From Succinimonas sp963628765 (GTDB taxonomy: Bacteria > Pseudomonadota > Gammaproteobacteria > Enterobacterales > Succinivibrionaceae): 9,191 nt of DNA. Below, in pieces: positions 1-6,063 of this stretch. The stretch lies in contig CAVGFV010000105.1 in assembly GCA_963628765.1 (NCBI GenBank), positions 1 to 9,191 on the forward strand, written 5' to 3'. The position numbers were made by a program, and so were the translations under genes. The notes below the pieces were generated by a model. It ran no database searches. It had not been told where the DNA came from and was given only the letters and a program-made list of their open reading frames with translations. Each line of letters opens with the position of its first letter. The stretch's first letter is position 1.

Positions 1-2
1 CT

Positions 3-1271
3 GAAAGCCCTTATTTACCGGGATTTTCTTGTATCAAAGACAGCGTTTACATAGACGATGGCTACAGCGGCACCAAGTTTAACCGCCCGGACTGGATTCG
101 CCTTATGGCACTGGTGGACGATGGACAGGTCGGAACCATTATCGTAAAGGACATGAGCCGACTGGGACGAGATTACCTGCAGGTGGGAATGTACACGGAA
201 GTGAAGTTCCCTAATGCAGACATTCGCTTTATAGCTGTGAACAACGGTGTTGACTCGGATAATGGGCAGGACAGCGACTTCACGCCATTCCTGAACATCA
301 TCAACGAGTGGTATGCCAAGGACACGAGCAAGAAGATTCGAGCTGTGTTCAAGGCAAAGGCAGACTCCGGCAAGCCGCTCACCACAAATCCACCATACGG
401 ATATTTGAAAGACCCGGAGGACAAGAATCACTGGATTGTGGATGAAAAAGCCGCTGCCATTGTAAAAGAAGCCTTTCAGCTCTGCGTGCAGGGCTACGGT
501 CCGACTCAGATAGCACGGAAGCTTGAAGAACAGGGCTACATGAATCCTACGGCACACATCAAAAGTGTAGGAGGCACTACCTGCGATAATCGTATTCATG
601 CCGGGGATTACACTTGGGACACAAGCACCGTGGTACATATTTTAGAGCGTATCGAGTACCTGGGGCACACGGTCAACGGCAGAACCTACCGCAAGTCCTA
701 CAAGAACAAGAAATCCGTTAAGCGTGACCGCTCTGAGTGGCAGATTTTTGAGAACACCCACGAGGTTATCATCGACCAGGAAACATTCGACATCGTGCAG
801 CGCATCCGTGATGGCAGACGCAGGCTTACACCAATGGGCGAGATGCCGATTTTGTCCGGCATGGTATTCTGTGCCGACTGCAGCTCCAAGTTATACCAAG
901 TCAGATGCCGTACCATGAATCAGAAGGAATATATGGTGTGCGCCAACTATCGCAAGAAGGGTAAGCACACCTGTACATCCCACCAGATTCGCAATGAGGT
1001 GATTGAGGAATTGCTCCTCGATTGCATCCGCAGCATCACGGCATTAGCCCGTGAGCACGAGGATGATTTTGTGAAGATGGTAACGCAGAAGTCACAGGCT
1101 GACCTTAACCGCAGCCAGCGCGACGGGAAGAAGGAATTGGAACAGGCACATCAGCGTATTGCCAAGCTGGACACCATTATCCAGAAACTCTACGAGGATA
1201 ACATCGAGGGTAAGATTTCAGACGAGCGTTTTGCCAAGATGAGTGAAAACTACGAGGCAGAGCAGACATAG
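3..1271 (+). CDS. Large serine recombinase of integrative-element type, 5'-partial and ended early by an in-frame TAG
   Basis: Site-specific recombinase that would excise or integrate a mobile element by serine-nucleophile strand exchange. The frame is open from base 3, so the ATG at 105 is internal: residues before it read VYIDDGYSGTKFNRPDW, a conserved stretch of the catalytic resolvase domain. The nucleophilic serine would lie left of the window. Counting from that ATG, VGTIIVKDMSRLGRDYLQVG (9-28) contains conserved catalytic-domain arginines; the block around NEWYAKDTSKKIRAVFKAK (67-85) and NPPYGY (95-100) leads into the recombinase domain; cysteines 256, 259, 279 and 290 form a zinc ribbon (CADC...C...C). 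A charged, probably coiled-coil stretch follows (about 328-388). The frame stops at TAG (1269-1271), but the normal family C-terminus continues in the same frame. G+C is near 52%, far above the neighbouring DNA, which indicates transfer. Family assignment is secure; activity is doubtful because of the stop. Confidence 0.93.
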   Translation, partial: ESPYLPGFSCIKDSVYIDDGYSGTKFNRPDWIRLMALVDDGQVGTIIVKDMSRLGRDYLQVGMYTEVKFPNADIRFIAVNNGVDSDNGQDSDFTPFLNIINEWYAKDTSKKIRAVFKAKADSGKPLTTNPPYGYLKDPEDKNHWIVDEKAAAIVKEAFQLCVQGYGPTQIARKLEEQGYMNPTAHIKSVGGTTCDNRIHAGDYTWDTSTVVHILERIEYLGHTVNGRTYRKSYKNKKSVKRDRSEWQIFENTHEVIIDQETFDIVQRIRDGRRRLTPMGEMPILSGMVFCADCSSKLYQVRCRTMNQKEYMVCANYRKKGKHTCTSHQIRNEVIEELLLDCIRSITALAREHEDDFVKMVTQKSQADLNRSQRDGKKELEQAHQRIAKLDTIIQKLYEDNIEGKISDERFAKMSENYEAEQT

Positions 1272-1523
1272 CTGAAAAGCCGTGTTACCGAGCTGGAACA
1301 GCTGCTGAGTGCCGAGAAGGACGATGCCATGAATGTGAATCAATTCCTTGCACTGGTAAAGAAGTACACCGATGTGCAGGAACTAACAGCTGAGATCATC
1401 CGGGAATTCGTAGAAAAGATTTATGTCTACCAAGCTGAGAAGGTTGATGGACACAGGGTTCAGAAAATCAAAGTAGTCTGGAACTACATCGGAGAACTGC
1501 CAAGCACCAACTCCGAGACATAA
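1272..1523 (+). pseudogene. Severed C-terminal tail of the serine recombinase
   Basis: This stretch is in the same frame as the recombinase, directly after the TAG, and runs 83 codons to TAA at 1521-1523. It begins LKSRVTELEQLLSAEKDDA, continues with FLALVKKYTDVQELTAEIIR and REFVEKIYVY, and ends near VVWNYIGEL. From family knowledge this is the usual C-terminus of Tn-type large serine recombinases (DUF4368-like). It is therefore the rest of the same protein and not a separate gene, although an internal ATG at 1329 could be mistaken for a start. No Shine-Dalgarno sequence is obvious before that ATG. A single base change, for example GAG or CAG to TAG, explains the break. Readthrough by an amber suppressor, or a sequencing error, remains possible. 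Confidence 0.85.
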
Positions 1524-1528
1524 GAAAA

Positions 1529-1557
1529 CGGCATAGCCGCTCATAACGACTATGCCG
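1529..1557 (+). terminator. Inverted repeat after the recombinase
   Basis: CGGCATAG (1529-1536) and CTATGCCG (1550-1557) are perfect 8-base complements separated by 13 bases and begin 6 bases after the recombinase tail's stop codon. The stem is GC-rich enough to end transcription, but only a short AT-rich stretch follows, with no strong U tract. It could equally be part of the element's end sequence. Confidence 0.45.
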
Positions 1558-1579
1558 AATTTCTCAGGGATTAGAAAAT

Positions 1580-1619
1580 CCCTAAGTTGAACTCTCTTTT
1601 TAGGGGCGCCTTTATTTTT
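1580..1619 (+). terminator. Second hairpin with T-rich tail at the composition boundary
   Basis: CCCTAA (1580-1585) pairs with TTAGGG (1600-1605) across 14 bases, and a T-rich run (1611-1619) follows after GCGCC. The stem is short and the U tract is offset, so this is a weak rho-independent terminator candidate. It lies where base composition changes from recombinase-like to AT-rich. Confidence 0.3.
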
Positions 1620-1965
1620 CGATAAAATCCTTACCCAGTAATTAAAACATCAGGCATTAACAGAAAATTGAAGTAGCTAATTTCTTACTAAATTTTTTTG
1701 GAATAACTCTTAATCAAATCCTAAGATTTCAAAAATTTATCTAAAATTTTTTAATGTAGTAACGTTTTTAAGAAACATTTATGTAAATCTATGATTTACA
1801 TTTCAGAATTTTTTTGCAAAAGTTATACATATGTTAAATTTTTGAAATATGTCTCATGTCTAAATTGGAATATTCCCATATGACGATCTAAAATTAATAC
1901 ATGGCATTCCACTGGAAAGACCATTTTAATATGCCCATTACCTTAATGGAAAATAATACGATACT
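1620..1965. other. Very AT-rich intergenic region before the small gene
   Basis: No convincing gene was found on either strand. G+C is 11/60 at 1741-1800. Visible structure: an 8-base inverted repeat ATGTAAAT (1781-1788) / ATTTACAT (1794-1801); a 10-base palindrome GGAATATTCC (1867-1876); a spaced dyad TTCC-ACT-GGAA (1907-1917); and CCATTA-CCT-TAATGG (1935-1949). The last three sit around and after a possible promoter for the 59-codon gene and could be operator sites, but short dyads are common in AT-rich DNA. Confidence 0.5.
1865..1894 (+). promoter_or_regulatory. Possible sigma70-type promoter for the 59-codon gene
   Basis: TTGGAA (1865-1870) and TAAAAT (1889-1894) are separated by 18 bases and each differ from the -35 and -10 consensus at few positions. 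Transcription from here would give a leader of about 65 bases before the ATG at 1966. The palindrome GGAATATTCC (1867-1876) overlaps the -35 box, a good place for a repressor. In such AT-rich DNA chance matches are frequent. Confidence 0.3.
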
Positions 1966-2145
1966 ATGCAAGTAAGAGATTTTTTGAGAAAATTTGAAGG
2001 CGAAATTCAGATTATTTTTAATGACGAAAAGCCTGTTCTTTTAAGTGAATATGACGGCTTTTATAATTTCTACGAAGTAGAGAGTTGGCACGTAGATATT
2101 AAGAATGAAACTGCATATCTAGTTATCACTGTTGAGTTTTCTTAA
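1966..2145 (+). CDS. Small hypothetical protein, 59 residues
   Basis: I do not recognise this protein. It runs from ATG at 1966 to TAA at 2143-2145. It starts MQVRDFLRKFEGEIQIIF and ends with the beta-prone segment ETAYLVITVEFS; it is acidic, has no signal peptide or membrane segment, and has one tryptophan within EVESWHVDI. The alternation of short hydrophobic strands (IQIIF, YLVITVEF) suggests a small alpha-beta fold, loosely like short accessory proteins found on phages and mobile elements. Support for a real gene: protein-like composition, a candidate promoter at 1865-1894, and a strong intrinsic terminator 11 bases after the stop. Against it: no good Shine-Dalgarno sequence (only a weak GGA about 15 bases upstream). 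A 24-codon frame starting at 1901 overlaps its start by 10 bases and could couple translation. Confidence 0.6.
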   Translation: MQVRDFLRKFEGEIQIIFNDEKPVLLSEYDGFYNFYEVESWHVDIKNETAYLVITVEFS

Positions 2146-2156
2146 AACATTACTTT

Positions 2157-2192
2157 AAGCTTTAGAGTATTAGGAAAACTCTAAAGTTTTCT
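2157..2192 (+). terminator. Rho-independent terminator of the 59-codon gene
   Basis: CTTTAGAGT (2160-2168) and ACTCTAAAG (2178-2186) are perfect 9-base complements around a 9-base loop, followed directly by TTTT (2187-2190). The stem extends by three more pairs if one G-U pair is allowed (from 2157). It is the expected end of the small gene's transcript. Confidence 0.75.
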
Positions 2193-2390
2193 TATTGCCT
2201 AAATTTTCCACTTTTGGATTTTTGGGCAAGGAGGGTAATTATTTATCCCATTTCATTTTTTTTCCAAACTCATTATCCTAATCATGTCCCTTAGAATAAT
2301 AAAAAAACAAAATCCTTATTTGTGATTCTTAAAGAATTCTACCTTTTTCTAGCTTTTAATGGTTACCTTTTAGGAAAACTACTCTTAGTA
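2193..2390. other. AT-rich stretch without a recognisable gene
   Basis: No reading frame longer than a few codons with a credible start was found on either strand. An orphan ribosome-binding-like AAGGAGG (2228-2234) is not followed by a usable start codon. TTAGGAAAACT at 2170-2180 recurs at 2370-2380. A small hairpin CTACT-CTT-AGTAG (2379-2391), read on the minus strand, is followed by TTTT and may act as a weak terminator for the exonuclease gene. Confidence 0.4.
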
Positions 2391-2392
2391 GG

Positions 2393-2477
2393 GCTCACAC
2401 CTCTTTAGCCTTTATGTATCCTTTAGCCTTCGTAACTTTGGAAGTAAAGGATACTTCGGGGTTGAGTGAGCTTTTTT
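2393..2477 (+). terminator. Long structured hairpin with U tract; possible 3' end of a non-coding RNA
   Basis: Outer arms GCTCAC (2393-2398) and GTGAGC (2466-2471) are followed by TTTTTT (2472-2477). Inside, GTATCCTTTA (2416-2425) pairs perfectly with TAAAGGATAC (2445-2454), and CTTC (2428-2431) with GAAG (2441-2444). This gives a long stem ending in a U run in the rightward direction, a good rho-independent terminator. No rightward gene lies just upstream, so it may end a small RNA starting after 2192, or catch readthrough before the convergent exonuclease gene. The 10-mer CTTTAGCCTT occurs twice in the left arm (2403-2412 and 2421-2430). Confidence 0.55.
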
Positions 2478-2508
2478 CCAAGCTTCTTTGATCGTAATTC
2501 TTTCCTAC

Positions 2509-3039
2509 TTAGGTTGCTGATCTATAAGTAACGTCTTCATATTCAAGAACTTCTGGGTGATTCTTAAGAAGCCAATGCCAAACAAAAGCACATGCCTTGG
2601 TATCTTCTAATGCACCATGAGCGTTCTTTTCATATTCTTCGCCATATTTAGGATCAATAAATTTCACTGCATTGATAAGACTAGTTCTTTTGCCGGCAAC
2701 ATGGGTAAAGGCATTCATGCAGCAATAGCAATTAGACTTTACGAGGTAGTATCTTAAAAAGCCGTAATCAAACTTGCAGTTATAGGTAACTACATTCTGA
2801 CCTTTAAATACATCATAGATAGCAGGGCCTCTAAACGCTAAAGGTTTCAACCTGGCTACATCTTCGGGATAAATATGATTAACTTGGGCAGCTTCATCCC
2901 AACTCTTTAAATGCATAGGATGAAATTTTTCATTAATAAGAGCATTATCGTCATCATCGGTAATAGCTAATTCAAGAATTTCATCATGGAAACAATCTAA
3001 GCCTGTAGTTTCGGTATCGGTATATAAGTATTTTTTCAT
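2509..3039 (-). CDS. DnaQ-like DEDDh 3'-5' exonuclease
   Basis: A 176-residue exonuclease-domain protein that should remove nucleotides from 3' ends using two metal ions. All five signature residues are present: D8 and E10 in TDTETTGLD (Exo I), D91 in NCKFDYGFL (Exo II), and H141 with D146 in HGALEDTKA (Exo III). The length fits a stand-alone exonuclease domain; there is no polymerase or helicase domain. It resembles DNA polymerase III epsilon-like and plasmid or phage-borne exonucleases, but the substrate cannot be told from sequence. There is no signal peptide, so it is cytoplasmic. The start is supported by TAGGA (3046-3050 on the complement) seven bases before the ATG; the stop is TAA. 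It is divergent from traF across 145 bases and convergent with the hairpin at 2393-2477. It is not part of the F tra core, so it is best seen as an accessory gene, perhaps for maintenance or repair of transferred single strands (inference). Confidence 0.9.
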   Translation of the reverse strand: MKKYLYTDTETTGLDCFHDEILELAITDDDDNALINEKFHPMHLKSWDEAAQVNHIYPEDVARLKPLAFRGPAIYDVFKGQNVVTYNCKFDYGFLRYYLVKSNCYCCMNAFTHVAGKRTSLINAVKFIDPKYGEEYEKNAHGALEDTKACAFVWHWLLKNHPEVLEYEDVTYRSAT

Positions 3040-3150
3040 CGTATATCCTAATTAAATTAAACATCTTAAATATTATCCCCTTTATAAAGTAAAAAATATT
3101 CATTTAACTGTCGGTTTGTGAAACAGAATTCATTATTTTCGTAAAAAACG

Positions 3151-3228
3151 CCCTCTAAAATCCTTAAAGTTATACGAGGGTACTATGAAAAAGTTACTTA
3201 AATTATTAAAAAAGAGCCTTTTAGAGGG
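3151..3228 (+). promoter_or_regulatory. Possible translation-control leader of traF
   Basis: CCCTC (3151-3155) is complementary to the traF Shine-Dalgarno GAGGG (3176-3180), so a leader hairpin could hide the ribosome site. The longer CCCTCTAAAA (3151-3160) is a perfect complement of TTTTAGAGGG inside the gene (3219-3228). The two pairings exclude each other: one blocks the ribosome site, the other leaves it in a 58-base loop. No known riboswitch class was recognised. This is inferred from complementarity alone. Confidence 0.35.
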
Positions 3229-4234
3229 ACTTGGGATCCTAGCATTAGGAGAAATTCCGGAAACATGGGCGCAAGATTTTGAGACCGAGGAGTCCTATCA
3301 AGAAGCCCGCTTTATTGATAGAAAAGCGGAAGGGTGGTTTTGGTATCAAGAGGAGGAACCTGAAGAACCTCCCAAAGAGGAGATCATGCCAGAGGAGAAA
3401 AAAGTCCCTCCTGCACCGGTGGTACCTTCTAAGAAGGAGAATTCCGAAAATAAAAAAGAAGCATCCCCCTTAGGTTCTGTGGCCTGGGTTCGGGAAAATC
3501 TTCCAAAGTATCTTGATAAAGCAATTGATGATCCCACACCGGAAAATATCACCGCTTACTTACTTCTCCAGCGCTATTCCATGGATAAGTCTTCTAAGTT
3601 TGCGGAAAAGGTGCAACTCGTAACTTTAGGTAATCCCTACTTAGATGAAACCGTAAATGGTCCGAATACACAGGGGGCTTCGGCTATCAATATGGCTATT
3701 GCCAAAAGGAATCTCGAAAAGGTCCGAGCTACTCTTATGAAAAAAATCGTCCTTCTCTATGTCTTTGATGAGGGGGAGTTATCACTAGCAGAATCCGGGG
3801 TTATTCATAATTATGAAAATCATACTGGCTTTACGGTAATACCGGTGTCCGCTACGGGGAAGCCTCTTCAAAATGGCCTCTTTCCGGACTTCGTTACGGA
3901 TACCAATATTAAGAAACTCGTCAATGTAGCCACGCTCCCGGCAGTCTTTATCGTCGGGGCTAACAAAAAGCCTATTAGTGTGCTGCAGGGTATCACTGCG
4001 GAACCAGATCTCGATTATCGCGTTATCAATGTGGCTTACCGGGAGGGCTTAATTTCGGAAGAGGATTATCGCTCCCTTAGGACTTCCAAGGTAGCGAGTC
4101 ACTCCCTTGCGGACAAAGTGAATCTTATGGAGGCTCTCGAGGATATGGATTTTCCAGAGGCTTCCGATGCGGATGGGCTTATTCCCGTTTCCGAAATCAA
4201 TGCTCAGTTTCAGGATCTCTACCTTCAAAAATAA
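3185..4234 (+). CDS. traF: F-type conjugation pilus assembly / mating-pair protein TraF
   Basis: TraF of F-like systems is a periplasmic thioredoxin-fold protein needed for pilus assembly together with TraH. Evidence: near the N-terminus GWFWYQEEEPEEPP (50-63) matches the family's GWxWY segment before a proline- and glutamate-rich linker (55-95). The helical region AYLLLQRYSMDKSSKFAEKV (124-143) and NPYLDETV (150-157) follow. The thioredoxin-like core is IVLLYVFDEGELS (188-200), GFTVIPVSATG (215-225) and LPAVFIV (251-257). There is no cysteine in the whole protein, so the CxxC of redox-active relatives is absent, as in TraF of the F plasmid. The N-terminus is basic with a short hydrophobic stretch containing a glutamate (11-21), an unusual signal peptide. 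At 349 residues it is longer than F TraF (about 250). The start is supported by GAGGG (3176-3180) four bases before the ATG. traH begins 18 bases after the stop. Confidence 0.9.
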   Translation: MKKLLKLLKKSLLEGLGILALGEIPETWAQDFETEESYQEARFIDRKAEGWFWYQEEEPEEPPKEEIMPEEKKVPPAPVVPSKKENSENKKEASPLGSVAWVRENLPKYLDKAIDDPTPENITAYLLLQRYSMDKSSKFAEKVQLVTLGNPYLDETVNGPNTQGASAINMAIAKRNLEKVRATLMKKIVLLYVFDEGELSLAESGVIHNYENHTGFTVIPVSATGKPLQNGLFPDFVTDTNIKKLVNVATLPAVFIVGANKKPISVLQGITAEPDLDYRVINVAYREGLISEEDYRSLRTSKVASHSLADKVNLMEALEDMDFPEASDADGLIPVSEINAQFQDLYLQK

Positions 4235-4252
4235 ATAAAGGTTAAAAATAGC

Positions 4253-6028
4253 ATGCACTTCTTTAAGTTAAAAAAATTAGCGGGCGTACTACTAAGTTTA
4301 AGTACTCTTGCCCTGGTATCCCAGGCTCATAGTGATGACACCGGAGATTTAGGACGGGATGTGGCCTCTTGGCTCCAAAAGCACGGGGCTTCTGTCGTGG
4401 ATACTAATGCCCAACATTACAACACCTCGGGTAGAGGTATTTATACCGGAGGAGCGGTGTCTTTTCGGACACCGAATTACTACATGGTACCTTTTACCGT
4501 ATCTGCTCCGGATATTAAAACTGGCTGTGGTGGTGTGGATCTTTATTTTGGATCCTTTTCCTACTTAAAAAAGGAGGAACTGGAAAGGTTTGCCCGCCAA
4601 GTTATGGCTAATGCTCCGTACTTTGCCTTTAAGATTGCGCTCTCTTCTTATTCCGAAAAGATAAACTCCGTGCTTTCGGAACTGCAATCTATGGCGCAAC
4701 TCTTATCTAGTACCCAATTGGATGCTTGTTCCACTTCCGAATACATGGTGAATTCTTTAGATGCGGCTTTTCGAGGTGAAACTGATCGTCCAAGGACTTT
4801 ACAGAATACCTTTGCCGCGATTTCGGCAGGATTCGAAGGTAATAAACTGGATGCGCGGAGAAAGGATGGCACGGTGGTGGCCGTAGAAAGTGTTATGGGG
4901 CTTGCGGGAGCTTATAAGGTTTCAGCTTCCTCAAATGTTAAGAGTGGCGGGAGTCTCGAGATTAATGTCCGGAATGACCGGGGAGAACTCGAAACAAAAT
5001 CGGTACCGAATACCTATAAGGAAGATCAAGTCATAACCAAAGTCCAAACTTTAGAACACTGTTCTTCCGCACCTTCCGCCGATGACAAGTTAGATGCGCA
5101 TGACCTGCAAAGGCACCCTGAAAAGTATGACCAAAATACTGCTATCTGTAAGATTCAGAAGGGCGAAGAAGGTAATGCCATGTGGAAGTATTCAGATAAG
5201 TGGCTCATGAAGCTCTTAGCTACTGCCAAAGCCGAGGCTAGCAATGCCAAGAGTAAGACTCTCTCTTTGGTGTCGGCTTATGCTGATGACCAAAAGGCTT
5301 TAGAACTGTTTGTCTACTCTCTATTAGGTACCCATAGTCAATTTAATGCGAACTGCACTACGGGAGATAATTCCACTAGCAAGAATATCACTCGTACTCT
5401 GACTTTACAGAAGCTTATTCAAGGTGGGGATTATCGCCCAATAGTCTTAACTGATTATGTTTGTTCTAGTGGGGTGAAACTTTATAAGTCGGATATAAGT
5501 TTTGAGGCACCGGTTAAGGTGTCGAGTCCCGTAGATGTCTTTATGGAAAAGTGGGGAGCCTATGATGGGGAAAAGGTCTTTAAGGTAACGGATAACACTA
5601 CGATAGCCCACTTTAAGGTGCCACAGAACCAGGATCAAGGTTCTGGATACTATCTTCCGGAATATACCGAAATGGAAAAGCTACTCGGGCAAAAGGTTAC
5701 CCACGCCATTATTAAACATGCGCAGAATGACAAGTTTGAAGTGGCAGCCAAGATAGCAAGGCGCTGTTTCTACGCGAAGCTCCTTAAAAACTACTATAGC
5801 GAGGTTTTAAGTATTAAGGATCTCGTATATCAAGCACTGGAAGATACTGGGGATACCGCGGTTTACACGCGGGAATTCTTAAAGGGCATGGAAGAGGATC
5901 TCGATAGCGAGTATCAGCGTCTCTTTATGGAATATGGGGATCCGGATTCCACCTGTATTACCAATGCGGGTGGGGTTTCCCGCTACATTGAAACGGAAAA
6001 TTCTTCCGTAACTACTTCAAATCCGTAA
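4253..6028 (+). CDS. traH: F-type conjugation pilus assembly / mating-pair protein TraH
   Basis: TraH works with TraF and other envelope proteins in F-pilus extension and retraction, probably at the outer membrane. Residues 1-27 form a normal signal peptide: basic start, hydrophobic AGVLLSLSTLALVSQA, likely cleavage near A25 to S27. Family motifs: a tyrosine- and glycine-rich segment with RGIYTGGAVSFRT (61-73), the hallmark GCGGVDLYFGSFSYL (91-105), and the helical stretch ANAPYFAFKIALSSYS (119-134) leading into ELQSMAQLLSS...C159, predicted coiled-coil. There are eight cysteines (92, 159, 270, 299, 368, 404, 505, 568), an even number suited to disulfide bonds in the periplasm. At 591 residues it is longer than F TraH (about 458), mainly in the middle and C-terminal parts. 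AAAGG (4237-4241) precedes the ATG by 11 bases. It lies 18 bases after traF and 35 bases before traG, so it is most likely co-transcribed with both. Confidence 0.92.
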   Translation: MHFFKLKKLAGVLLSLSTLALVSQAHSDDTGDLGRDVASWLQKHGASVVDTNAQHYNTSGRGIYTGGAVSFRTPNYYMVPFTVSAPDIKTGCGGVDLYFGSFSYLKKEELERFARQVMANAPYFAFKIALSSYSEKINSVLSELQSMAQLLSSTQLDACSTSEYMVNSLDAAFRGETDRPRTLQNTFAAISAGFEGNKLDARRKDGTVVAVESVMGLAGAYKVSASSNVKSGGSLEINVRNDRGELETKSVPNTYKEDQVITKVQTLEHCSSAPSADDKLDAHDLQRHPEKYDQNTAICKIQKGEEGNAMWKYSDKWLMKLLATAKAEASNAKSKTLSLVSAYADDQKALELFVYSLLGTHSQFNANCTTGDNSTSKNITRTLTLQKLIQGGDYRPIVLTDYVCSSGVKLYKSDISFEAPVKVSSPVDVFMEKWGAYDGEKVFKVTDNTTIAHFKVPQNQDQGSGYYLPEYTEMEKLLGQKVTHAIIKHAQNDKFEVAAKIARRCFYAKLLKNYYSEVLSIKDLVYQALEDTGDTAVYTREFLKGMEEDLDSEYQRLFMEYGDPDSTCITNAGGVSRYIETENSSVTTSNP

Positions 6029-6063
6029 TTTTGGTCTCTTAAGCATTATTTAGTGAGTTTTAT

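Noticed and set aside
15..638. Long leftward frame opposite the recombinase
   Set aside because: It is a shadow of the high-G+C recombinase coding strand, has no protein-family features, and lacks a ribosome site.
1329..1523. Separate 64-codon rightward gene
   Set aside because: It is in frame with the recombinase and carries that family's normal C-terminus; the ATG is internal.
1781..1801. ATGTAAAT/ATTTACAT inverted repeat as a terminator
   Set aside because: The stem is almost all A-T and the T run is several bases away; such repeats are expected by chance here.
1901..1975. 24-codon frame overlapping the start of the 59-codon gene
   Set aside because: It has no ribosome-binding site and no recognisable product. 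It is noted only as a possible coupling leader peptide.
2228..2234. Ribosome-binding-like AAGGAGG
   Set aside because: No ATG, GTG or TTG start at a suitable distance leads into a frame of any length.
3040..3184. Promoters for the divergent exonuclease and traF
   Set aside because: Several AT-rich -10-like hexamers exist, but none has a convincing -35 box at 16-18 bases, so no coordinates are claimed.
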